DNA of 10,459 bases from positions 1 through 10,459 of the forward strand of contig JAWCNZ010000028.1 in assembly GCA_038848005.1 (NCBI GenBank), written 5' to 3'. The DNA is from JAWCNN01 sp038848005. GTDB lineage: Archaea; Thermoproteota; Bathyarchaeia; Bathyarchaeales; Bathycorpusculaceae. This document shows, piece after piece, positions 1 to 5,953 of the stretch. Made by a program: the position numbers and the translations under genes. Positions within the stretch are counted from its first letter, which is position 1. Every line of letters starts with the position of its first letter. The notes beneath the pieces are model-generated. The model did no database searches. It saw only the letters and a list, made by a program, of their open reading frames with translations, and was not told the DNA's origin.

Positions 1-150
1 AACAGCTGGAACCTGCAAACGCTAACCGTAAACGGCGTAGACTACACCAACAAATACGCTTTTACGCATGACTTGCCAGCGCCAATAGACAACTACTGGT
101 ACATATACTACGTAGGCAACTACGCATACAGCCACTTCGAAGCAAAATAA
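1..150 (+). CDS. C-terminal end of a secreted/surface protein (5' partial)
   Basis: An open frame runs from the first base to TAA at 148-150 and gives 49 residues, starting NSWNLQTLTVNG and ending YAYSHFEAK. The piece is rich in aromatic residues and Asn, with alternating short hydrophobic stretches, as in an extracellular beta-sandwich or carbohydrate-binding module. No catalytic motif is visible, and the family is not recognised with certainty. Codon choice is strongly biased: all 8 Tyr codons are TAC and all 6 Asn codons are AAC, whereas the next gene uses TAT for 12 of 16 Tyr. This suggests a highly expressed or separately evolving protein. The last 26 codons and 19 bases after the stop recur inverted at 10358-10459, so a second copy of this gene end exists. 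An abundant surface protein that serves as glycosylation substrate is possible but is inference. Confidence 0.6.
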   Translation, partial: NSWNLQTLTVNGVDYTNKYAFTHDLPAPIDNYWYIYYVGNYAYSHFEAK

Positions 151-169
151 ACACAAACAATAAAAACAC
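68..169 (+). repeat. Left arm of a terminal inverted repeat (102 bp, perfect)
   Basis: Bases 68-169 are the exact reverse complement of 10358-10459; the coordinates of paired bases sum to 10527. The match covers the last 26 codons of the surface-protein gene, its stop, and 19 bases beyond. Inward of 169, weaker similarity continues for about 20 bases through a CCCAC plus T-run block, then stops. The outer edge cannot be seen because the right arm reaches the window end, so 102 bp is a minimum. Confidence 0.95.
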
Positions 170-179
170 TAACACCCCA

Positions 180-189
180 CTTTTTATTG
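180..189 (+). terminator. T-rich tract after the surface-protein gene; possible terminator or uppS TATA element
   Basis: About 30 bases after the stop at 150 the sequence reads CTTTTTATTG. A matching T-run lies at the same distance after the right-hand copy's stop (10345-10341 on the minus strand). That conservation favours an archaeal U-tract terminator for the repeated gene. The same bases lie about 30 bases before the uppS ribosome-binding region and could instead be its TATA box; the two readings cannot be separated here. Confidence 0.35.
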
Positions 190-228
190 TAAAGGTTAAC
201 TTGAGAAGGTAGTGGTGGTTGTATAGAA

Positions 229-963
229 ATGAGGATGTGTTTAGAAGCGTTGCCTAGGCATCTTGCAATAATCCTTGATGGTAACAGGCGTTGGGCAGAT
301 AAAAATGGTATTCCTCGGAAATATGCTATTTATTATGGTGTTCGTAAAGTTGAAGAAATTATTATGGATTGGACTTTAAGGTTTAAAGAGGAATATGGCG
401 TAATTCCATGTGAGCAGCTTACTATTTATGCTTTAACGTTAAATAATGTTTGTAATCGCCCTTTGGAGGAGCTTGAAGAGATATACCGTGCTTTTGAGGA
501 GGAAATTTATAAGGTTTTGGGTGATGAGAGTTTTCATCGTTGTAGAATACGCGTTAAAGTTGGCGGGAGTTTGCATTTGCTTCCAGATTACTTGCAAAAA
601 GCAATTTCGGAACTGGAAAGGGCAACTGAAGGCTATGATGCTTACACGTTTTATATCCCGCTTGCGTATGATGGTAACGAAGAAATTTTGGAGGCTTGCA
701 GAAAAGTGTGCCTTGACAAGTCTGTTGATTCGCCTAATATGGTTGATAAAAAGTTTGTGGAAAACCTTTACTTTCCAGATGCAAAACCAATTGACATGCT
801 AATACGCACTGGCGGGGAGCTTCGGTTAAGCGGTTTTATGCTTTGGTATTTGGGCTATGCCGAACTTTTCTTCACAAAAACTCTTGCTGAAGACTTTACC
901 TATGAAGAATTTGTTGGCATGCTTAAGGAGTTTTCCCAAAGAGACAGGCGGTTTGGAAAATGA
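229..963 (+). CDS. uppS: cis-prenyltransferase (polyprenyl diphosphate synthase, UppS family)
   Basis: It condenses isopentenyl diphosphate units in cis onto an allylic primer to make the long polyprenyl diphosphate from which the glycan lipid carrier is derived; it is a cytosolic, membrane-associated enzyme. The 244 residues match the family's usual length. Residues 8-23 contain the signature H-x-A-I-I-L-D-G-N-R-R-W-A with catalytic Asp17. Residues 189-216 carry the second signature IRTGGE...RLSGF..W...YAELFFT, with Arg193, Arg199, Ser201 and metal-site Glu212. The end, QRDRRFGK, is also typical. Departures from the bacterial pattern are LTLNNVCNRP at 69-78 in place of FSSENWNRP, and AYDGNEEI at 146-153 in place of NYGGRxEI, which suggests an archaeal branch with different chain length or primer use. 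The ATG at 229 follows GGTGG (214-218) by 10 bases. The stop overlaps the next start by 4 bp. Confidence 0.93.
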   Translation: MRMCLEALPRHLAIILDGNRRWADKNGIPRKYAIYYGVRKVEEIIMDWTLRFKEEYGVIPCEQLTIYALTLNNVCNRPLEELEEIYRAFEEEIYKVLGDESFHRCRIRVKVGGSLHLLPDYLQKAISELERATEGYDAYTFYIPLAYDGNEEILEACRKVCLDKSVDSPNMVDKKFVENLYFPDAKPIDMLIRTGGELRLSGFMLWYLGYAELFFTKTLAEDFTYEEFVGMLKEFSQRDRRFGK

Positions 964-1634
964 CCAAAATAGGTTTTGTCTTGCCTGTTTACAGGGAGAA
1001 GCCACAACACATTGAAAGGGCTATTTCGCTTATTAAAAAACATTTTGAAGATGCATTAATTATTGTGGTTGCTGATGATTTGGAAAGTGGAGAGACAGCA
1101 AAAAGGTTGGGTGCTGTTGTTCCGTATCATCCTAAAAAATTGGGTTTTGGAAAGAGCCTCTGCGAAGGCTTATGCTTGGCTTGGTTCACTTATGACTGCG
1201 ATATTGTTGTAACGGTTGACGTGGACCACCCGTTTGAGGCAGCTGCAAGATTCATTGAAAAACTTAACGGATGCGACGTTGTTGTTGGCAGGGAGTTGGG
1301 CGGGTGGAAACGTTCCCGTGTATGGTCAAACCAGCTTGTGAGGAAATTCTTGTTTGATGATGTTTCTAATCCAACTTGTGGGTTTACGGTTTGGAAAAGT
1401 AGTGTGCTGCGGAGGCTTCCTTGGGGAAAAATAAAGAGTACATGGGATGCCATTCACATTGAATTGTTGTTTTGGGCGAAGGATTTAGGCGCTAAAATTT
1501 GCGAGGAACCCTTTGAAGAAGTTAAGAAGGAGAGGCGTTATGTCTTCATTAGGTATGTTAATTGGTTTTTCTCTTTTTTAAGGTTTTTAAGGCTTAAATA
1601 CATTTATGGTTATGGAAAAGGCAAGGGCGGTTGA
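960..1634 (+). CDS. Family 2 glycosyltransferase, DPM1-like (dolichyl-phosphate hexose synthase)
   Basis: It is predicted to transfer a hexose from a nucleotide sugar to polyprenyl/dolichyl phosphate on the cytosolic face of the membrane. The 224 residues form a single GT-A domain: FVLPVYRE near 6-13, VVADD at 36-40, the metal-binding DVDHP at 87-91 (equivalent to DADLQHP), VGRELGGW at 109-116, and SNPTCGFTVW at 136-145, matching the D-x-TSGFR region of DPM1 enzymes. There are no C-terminal membrane segments, so it is the compact DPM1-like form; the tail (195-224) is aromatic and basic and may contact the membrane. Its ATG at 960 lies in an ATGA overlap with uppS, and GGCGG (947-951) sits 8 bases upstream inside uppS, so the two are probably translationally coupled. 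Mannose or glucose is likely but cannot be settled. A GT2 with another lipid acceptor is the alternative. Confidence 0.82.
   Translation: MTKIGFVLPVYREKPQHIERAISLIKKHFEDALIIVVADDLESGETAKRLGAVVPYHPKKLGFGKSLCEGLCLAWFTYDCDIVVTVDVDHPFEAAARFIEKLNGCDVVVGRELGGWKRSRVWSNQLVRKFLFDDVSNPTCGFTVWKSSVLRRLPWGKIKSTWDAIHIELLFWAKDLGAKICEEPFEEVKKERRYVFIRYVNWFFSFLRFLRLKYIYGYGKGKGG
1626..1630 (+). promoter_or_regulatory. Ribosome-binding site GGCGG deciding the start of the first PMT-family gene
   Basis: GGCGG lies 6 bases before ATG 1637 but directly abuts the alternative TTG at 1631. Proper spacing and the better start codon both favour 1637. The same GGxGG pattern precedes uppS (GGTGG, 214-218) and the DPM1-like gene (GGCGG, 947-951). 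Confidence 0.5.
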
Positions 1635-1636
1635 AG

Positions 1637-3106
1637 ATGAGTATAAAAATAGAAATAAACATTATGGGGTGGATTCGCCGCCTTTGCGATTTTTTGAAAT
1701 ATAGGGTTAACATTTGGCATATTTTGCTTCTTTCACTTGCAGTTCATTTTCTTGTTATTGCCACGCCGCCGATTCGGCTGAAACCGGAAGCAGAACTAAT
1801 AAAGTTGGTTGATGAGGGAAAAATTCCGTATGGTTCGCCATATTATTATTTTGGTGATGCTTTTGATGGGTTGGTTTTCGATGAGGCTCATTATGTTCCA
1901 GCAGCTTTCAAAACCTTGGACTTGCAGGCGGCAAATATTGAGCATCCGCCTTTAACCAAAATTTTTATTGCCTTAAGCATAGGGGTTTTCGGCGGGGTTA
2001 ACTCCGGTGAATACATTTTAAGCTTTGCTGTGCGTTTGCCAATAGTAATTGCAAGTGTAGCGAGCATATACGTTGTGTATTTGATTGCTAAACGTTATTT
2101 GCCCGAAAGATACGCTTTACTTTCAGCGGTTTTCCTCACTTTCGACATTTTCTTTTTCGTTCATGGAAGCATAGCCATACTTGACATGCCAGAAATTCTA
2201 TTCGCCCTCATAGCAATTTATTTTTTCCTAAACAAAAAATATGAGTGGTCCGCCCTCTTTTTCGGCGTTTCTTTTCTCTGTCTTGAACGTGTCCTATTCT
2301 TTATGTTCGGCATTTTCGTATTTGCGCTTTTAACTGTTTTACCGAGACTTGTCAAGAGCCAGCAAAAGCTGTTAGAGGCTAAGTCATTGGGTAAAGTTGC
2401 CGCTGTGTTCGTGCTTATTTTCCTCGCCGTGTCCTTGGGAGGATTATACATTTACGAAATTATTTACAAGCCCGCTACGGAAAGCATGTCTGACGTGGTT
2501 GTGTACGTTGACGAGTATGGCGAACCTTGGACAACCGTAACAGAAACCACCCCAGCGGGATTTATATCCAACCCTATTCATCATTTAATGTTCATGTGGG
2601 ATTACTATTCTGTTTTGACGCCGAGCATTGAACCTAAACCCGAAGATTATCGTCCGCCGTGGGGTTGGACGTTGCCAGCAGTTAACATGTGGAACCCGCC
2701 TGGCTATATTATGATTGGATATGTAACAGAAACCGGCGAATTCGAACCTATAAGTAAACAGTGGGTTTCAATGATTAGTTATCCCATTGCCTACATGTTC
2801 TGGCCAATATACGGTTTATGCATTTATAACCTCGTTAAAAAGAGGGAAACCGCCTTCAGCAAGTTATTTATTGCTTTAACTTCTGGGACGTATCTTCCAT
2901 GGTTGTTTTTCGGAGCGTTTGTGCAACGCATGACTTTCAACTATTATTTCTTGGTGACGACACCGTTTCTTGCCATGGGTGTTCCATACTTCTGGAGTCA
3001 AATACCCATAAACAGAAAATATAGGAACATTTGCATATTACTGCATTTTATCATAACTTTTGCATTTTTTGTTTACTATTTTCCATGGGTGACCCACCCA
3101 GCTTAA
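1637..3106 (+). CDS. PMT-type (GT39-like) membrane glycosyltransferase
   Basis: A multi-pass membrane enzyme predicted to move a hexose from a polyprenyl-phosphate sugar to an exported acceptor on the outer face. Residues are numbered from the upstream TTG at 1631, which gives 491 aa; ATG 1637 is preferred for its GGCGG spacing and gives 489. After the first membrane segment (about 29-46), the first external loop has FDEAHY with the Asp84-Glu85 pair expected of the PMT active site, then EHPPLTK at 104-110. AILDMPEILF with Asp185 follows in the membrane core, and an external loop carries RPPWGW at 341-346. RMTFNYYF (433-440) precedes the final helices. About ten membrane segments are visible and there is no MIR domain. 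The gene overlaps the DPM1-like gene or abuts it, and its stop overlaps the opposing GT4 stop. The acceptor could be a protein or another glycan. Confidence 0.82.
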   Translation: MSIKIEINIMGWIRRLCDFLKYRVNIWHILLLSLAVHFLVIATPPIRLKPEAELIKLVDEGKIPYGSPYYYFGDAFDGLVFDEAHYVPAAFKTLDLQAANIEHPPLTKIFIALSIGVFGGVNSGEYILSFAVRLPIVIASVASIYVVYLIAKRYLPERYALLSAVFLTFDIFFFVHGSIAILDMPEILFALIAIYFFLNKKYEWSALFFGVSFLCLERVLFFMFGIFVFALLTVLPRLVKSQQKLLEAKSLGKVAAVFVLIFLAVSLGGLYIYEIIYKPATESMSDVVVYVDEYGEPWTTVTETTPAGFISNPIHHLMFMWDYYSVLTPSIEPKPEDYRPPWGWTLPAVNMWNPPGYIMIGYVTETGEFEPISKQWVSMISYPIAYMFWPIYGLCIYNLVKKRETAFSKLFIALTSGTYLPWLFFGAFVQRMTFNYYFLVTTPFLAMGVPYFWSQIPINRKYRNICILLHFIITFAFFVYYFPWVTHPA

Positions 3107-4089
3107 AACGTAAATTTTGTTGTTGCTGCTTCTTCAAACATTTTCTCAAGTTTATCCAAAACTAGGGTTTTATCGTATTTCATGGCTGATTCTCGACATG
3201 ATAGGCAAAGTCGCTTGTATTCTTCGGGTTTTGTTTCCCATAGCTCCTTTAACCTCATGATTTGGTTGTGGATTTCTTCTGGCGAGTCAGCGTAGATTAG
3301 GGGTAAATCCAAACTTTTGTGGGTTCTAAGCGATGTGGTGATTACTGGTGTTCCGCACAAGAGTGATTCGATGATTGATAAGCCGAACGTGTCCACTCTG
3401 GCTGGGACAACTGTAACATGCGCCTCGGAAAGAAATGCGGGCATCATGCTTTCTGGGATTACACCGCCCGAAATTTTAACTTGTATGTCCTTGTTTAAGC
3501 GTTGCGTCGCTGCTTGGAAAATGTCCCATCCCTTCTGCCAAACCTTACGGCTTGTGTAGGCAACCGTGAACTTGGCATTTTTCTTTTTGCATGGATAATA
3601 CATTTGCGAATCCACAAAGTTTGGAATAAAGTAAACCCGCTGGTGTTCAATGGGGTAGGCGTTTGTCACCAAATGGACAGCGTTAAACTTTTTCAAGTCG
3701 GAAAATTTGTAAAACTTGTTGAAGTTGTAGATTATGTTTGCCGTAAGTCCATAGCCTGCGCCGACCTCTTTTTTCCAGAAAAGTTCAGAGTGGATGCCCG
3801 CAATTTTCGGAGCGTCGGTTTTAAAATGCAATAGCACAAGCGGTCGGTAAATCACATAGCAAACGTCGCCTGAAACCCGTTTCCTTAACGCTTCTTCGTA
3901 TGGTATTTCGCCTAACATTTCTTTTGGGTCTATTTTGCCTTTTCCCTTTTTAAAGAAGGGTAAACCGTAAACTTCAACTTGATGTCCTCTTTTGCTTAGT
4001 TCCTTTGCTAATGTTACAAGGTATTTTTCTCCCCCACCCCAGTAAGAAAGTGATAAATGATGGCACAAGCTGATGTGAAGCGAACCCAC
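3103..4089 (-). CDS. Family 4 glycosyltransferase (GT-B fold)
   Basis: A 328-residue cytosolic enzyme that would add a sugar from a nucleotide donor to a growing glycan or lipid-linked sugar. The N-terminal Rossmann half has SYWGGGEKYL at 15-24, the usual acceptor-side glycine motif. The C-terminal half has SRKVWQKGWDIF (180-191) and the donor-site stretch DTFGLSIIESLLCGTPVI (233-250). This is the E-x7-E motif with Asp233 in place of the first Glu and Glu241 in place; a conservative change that is seen in the family. No membrane segments are seen. GTG at 4089 is chosen because GAGGT (4097-4101) sits 7 bases upstream and a TATA-like element lies about 26 bases before a fitting transcription start. 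Its stop overlaps that of the convergent PMT gene. The sugar cannot be assigned. Confidence 0.85.
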   Translation of the reverse strand: MGSLHISLCHHLSLSYWGGGEKYLVTLAKELSKRGHQVEVYGLPFFKKGKGKIDPKEMLGEIPYEEALRKRVSGDVCYVIYRPLVLLHFKTDAPKIAGIHSELFWKKEVGAGYGLTANIIYNFNKFYKFSDLKKFNAVHLVTNAYPIEHQRVYFIPNFVDSQMYYPCKKKNAKFTVAYTSRKVWQKGWDIFQAATQRLNKDIQVKISGGVIPESMMPAFLSEAHVTVVPARVDTFGLSIIESLLCGTPVITTSLRTHKSLDLPLIYADSPEEIHNQIMRLKELWETKPEEYKRLCLSCRESAMKYDKTLVLDKLEKMFEEAATTKFTF

Positions 4090-4096
4090 TTGCTAA

Positions 4097-4101
4097 ACCT
4101 C
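4097..4101 (-). promoter_or_regulatory. Shine-Dalgarno site of the GT4 gene
   Basis: On the minus strand GAGGT, complementary to the archaeal 16S rRNA 3' end, lies 7 bases before GTG 4089. It fixes the non-ATG start. Confidence 0.7.
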
Positions 4102-4122
4102 TATGTAAACTACACAATGCAA

Positions 4123-4137
4123 TTCTTAAATAATTTT
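4123..4137 (-). promoter_or_regulatory. TATA-like element of the GT4 gene
   Basis: The minus strand reads AAAATTATTTAAGAA, with TTATTTAAG at its core (4133-4125). A start 26 bases on falls near 4103, just ahead of the GAGGT at 4101-4097, giving a leader of about 14 bases. The geometry supports it; no experimental data are available. Confidence 0.5.
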
Positions 4138-4163
4138 GTGTGCTGTTTGCTTTTTTGGGCGTA

Positions 4164-4174
4164 TGCTATAGAAT
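4164..4174 (+). promoter_or_regulatory. Weak TATA-like element for the flippase-like gene
   Basis: TGCTATAGAAT lies about 55 bases before ATG 4223, predicting a transcript start near 4195 and a leader of about 28 bases that includes GGGTGA. It is a poorer match than the opposing element and is offered mainly because this gap is the only place for a divergent promoter. Confidence 0.3.
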
Positions 4175-4210
4175 GCTAAAGGTTTTTAGGTTTCTGTTGA
4201 GAAAATGTTA

Positions 4211-4216
4211 GGGTGA
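4211..4216 (+). promoter_or_regulatory. Shine-Dalgarno site choosing ATG 4223 over GTG 4217
   Basis: GGGTGA matches part of the archaeal GGAGGTGA consensus. It touches the in-frame GTG at 4217 but lies 6 bases from ATG 4223, so 4223 is the more credible start. Confidence 0.5.
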
Positions 4217-4222
4217 GTGTGC

Positions 4223-5248
4223 ATGGACAAGAAAAGAACGTTTGTCTTGCAGTTTATTTTCGGGATAGCAATTCTCGCCCTAATCATTTGGTATTTTGGA
4301 GCTGAAAACTACTTTGAAGTTTTATCTCGCACCAACCTTTTTTGGCTTTTAATTGCTTGTATCCCATTCGCCATTGTTCAGCTTAACATTTCCTACCAGT
4401 TTTATAGGCTTTACAGAAAAAGCGGTTTCAAACTAGCCTTCATAGACTCTTTGATGATAACTTGTTGGGGCTCCTTCATCGGCATGATAAATCAAGCGGC
4501 GCTTATCCTATTCAAAATTGAAGCGTTGCATAAAGCTTCAGGCGTGGATAGGCTTACATGCGTTAACCGTTTCGGGTTTTTGCATTCCATTGGAAGCCTA
4601 TTGACGGTTATAGGCGCATTTTTGGGTTTGTGGACTATTGGAAGCTTTATTGACCCTTCCGTGGCTGTTTATCTACAAGCTTTCGCTGTTATTCTCCTTA
4701 CATGTGCTGTAGGCTTTATTTTGCTGATTGTTCCGTCCACGCCGCTTCTAGGCTTCAAAAACGCCGTGCTCAAGAGGCTTCCATCCTTTTTGAGGAACGC
4801 CTTAGGCAAGGTTGTTTCCAGCGACATCCCAACATCAAAATTTGAAGCGGCAGTGATTTTCGGCTTGTCAATTGTAACTTGGATTCTCAAAAGCTTAGAG
4901 TGGATGCTCATTTTTCATGCTATCAACCCGGAGGAATTCCCACTTTCGAATCAGCTTTTCTTTTTCTGTTTCAGCATTTTTTTCCTTTTAGATATAGCTA
5001 GGCAAATGCCTTTTATCCCAACAAACATTGGAATCTACGATTTAGTGGTTGCCGCTGGCTTTTCGGCAACTCAACTGGATGTTCGACTGGGTTTGGTTTT
5101 CGCTATGCTTACACGTTTCACTTGTGTGGTTGGAAGCGGATGGGCGTTTATTCAACCCCACTACGTCCTTAAAGTCCTAAGCGGAACAACGCCGAAAACA
5201 CCATCGAAAAAGGCGCCATTTAAAGTTAAGCCTTTAATAAATGGGTAA
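4223..5248 (+). CDS. LPG_synthase_TM / AglD-type flippase-like membrane protein (UPF0104)
   Basis: A polytopic membrane protein of about 341 residues (numbering here is from GTG 4217). Hydrophobic segments lie near 8-28, 41-60, 77-98, 120-146, 150-173, 211-235, 245-262 and 270-315. The short motif MPFIPTNIGIYDLVV (264-278) corresponds to the conserved P-x-P-G-G-x-G-x-x-E region of this family, with Asp in place of Glu. The C-terminal aminoacyl-transferase domain of bacterial MprF is absent, so lysyl-lipid synthesis is not supported. Similar membrane domains occur with archaeal and bacterial glycosyltransferases, as in AglD, and are proposed to act in lipid or lipid-sugar translocation. Placement among glycosylation genes fits that role, which is inferred. 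The tail after 320 is short, basic and cytosolic-looking. A 29-base gap suggests co-transcription with the next gene. Confidence 0.75.
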   Translation: MDKKRTFVLQFIFGIAILALIIWYFGAENYFEVLSRTNLFWLLIACIPFAIVQLNISYQFYRLYRKSGFKLAFIDSLMITCWGSFIGMINQAALILFKIEALHKASGVDRLTCVNRFGFLHSIGSLLTVIGAFLGLWTIGSFIDPSVAVYLQAFAVILLTCAVGFILLIVPSTPLLGFKNAVLKRLPSFLRNALGKVVSSDIPTSKFEAAVIFGLSIVTWILKSLEWMLIFHAINPEEFPLSNQLFFFCFSIFFLLDIARQMPFIPTNIGIYDLVVAAGFSATQLDVRLGLVFAMLTRFTCVVGSGWAFIQPHYVLKVLSGTTPKTPSKKAPFKVKPLING

Positions 5249-5264
5249 GTGGAATAATCCTAGC

Positions 5265-5270
5265 GGAGTG
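5265..5270 (+). promoter_or_regulatory. Shine-Dalgarno site for GTG 5278
   Basis: GGAGTG, followed by GTG, lies 7 bases before the GTG start at 5278. This supports a non-ATG start for the six-cysteine membrane protein. Confidence 0.5.
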
Positions 5271-5277
5271 GTGTTGT

Positions 5278-5904
5278 GTGAAGTTTAAACTAACCAAAAG
5301 ACGAGCAGTGGTGTTAACGCTGATTTTCATAGCGGTTTTTTCAGCGTTATTAATGGTGATGTTTAGTTTGAAGCGTGACCTTGAAGAATGGGATAAAATC
5401 GAGATTGAGGGCGGAAGCGTAACAGTAAAGAACGGCAAGTTCGAATTTAATTTTCCAATGGAGGATTCTTGTGCTGGCGTGGTTTCAAAGGAAAGCTGCA
5501 ACCTCAACCAAAGCCGAATAACCGTTTACTTGTCGTGTGCTGGCAGAGGTGGACTTTGTCTGCTGATTTCCAACAACAAAGATACAACGGAGAATCCTCT
5601 TCGCTCTCAACCTTCAGATACTTATGCCATACACATGGCGGGTCCATTTGAGAAAATATTTGTTTACCGAAGCATCGGAAAAAATTGGAGAACCGTAAAA
5701 GAAAAAACGTGGGCGGCTGAAAGCAACACTTTCATGATAGAAATTGTCAATGGCACTATAAAGTTTTATGAAGGTGAAACATGCATTTACGAGGAAAATT
5801 ATCAACTGCCAAGCTATAACTGCTACATTTACATTTTCTCTTTTAACATGGACGGTGCGGGTGTCGACTGGGCGGAAAACTTCAACATGAACAAAATAGA
5901 ATAG
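5278..5904 (+). CDS. Single-pass membrane protein with a six-cysteine external beta domain, function unknown
   Basis: I do not recognise a named family. The 208 residues start with a short basic stretch (KFKLTKRR) and one membrane segment at about 10-30, likely a signal anchor with the rest outside. The external part is beta-rich, and its ending (FMIEIVNGTIKFYEG ... FNMDGAGVDWAENF) has the strand pattern of concanavalin A/LamG-like lectin folds; this is only a resemblance. It has six cysteines (65, 74, 87, 94, 169, 182), all in the external part, enough for three disulfides. Sequons are NQS at 77 and NGT at 158. It lies 29 bases after the flippase-like gene and 49 bases before the thioredoxin-CcdA gene. 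That makes it a candidate substrate or partner of disulfide exchange, which is inference. GTG 5278 is chosen for its GGAGTG site. Confidence 0.7.
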   Translation: MKFKLTKRRAVVLTLIFIAVFSALLMVMFSLKRDLEEWDKIEIEGGSVTVKNGKFEFNFPMEDSCAGVVSKESCNLNQSRITVYLSCAGRGGLCLLISNNKDTTENPLRSQPSDTYAIHMAGPFEKIFVYRSIGKNWRTVKEKTWAAESNTFMIEIVNGTIKFYEGETCIYEENYQLPSYNCYIYIFSFNMDGAGVDWAENFNMNKIE

Positions 5905-5914
5905 CCGGTAAAAA

Positions 5915-5924
5915 CTTATAAAAT
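5915..5924 (+). promoter_or_regulatory. TATA-like element of the thioredoxin-CcdA gene
   Basis: CTTATAAAAT is a close match to the archaeal TATA box. Transcription about 26 bases on would begin near 5946, only about 8 bases before ATG 5954. No Shine-Dalgarno site is seen there, so the message may be nearly leaderless. Confidence 0.55.
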
Positions 5925-5953
5925 CAAAAACGGCTAATAAACACGGAAACGCC

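Noticed and set aside
446..802. 118-residue open frame inside uppS in another frame
   Set aside because: It is fully covered by a gene with both cis-prenyltransferase signatures; the translation has no domain.
3317..3834. Two plus-strand open frames opposite the GT4 gene
   Set aside because: They overlap the GT4 donor and acceptor motifs on the other strand and show no recognisable domain.
4223..5248. Lysyl-phosphatidylglycerol synthase (MprF) activity
   Set aside because: Only the membrane half of that family is present; the soluble aminoacyl-transferase domain is absent.
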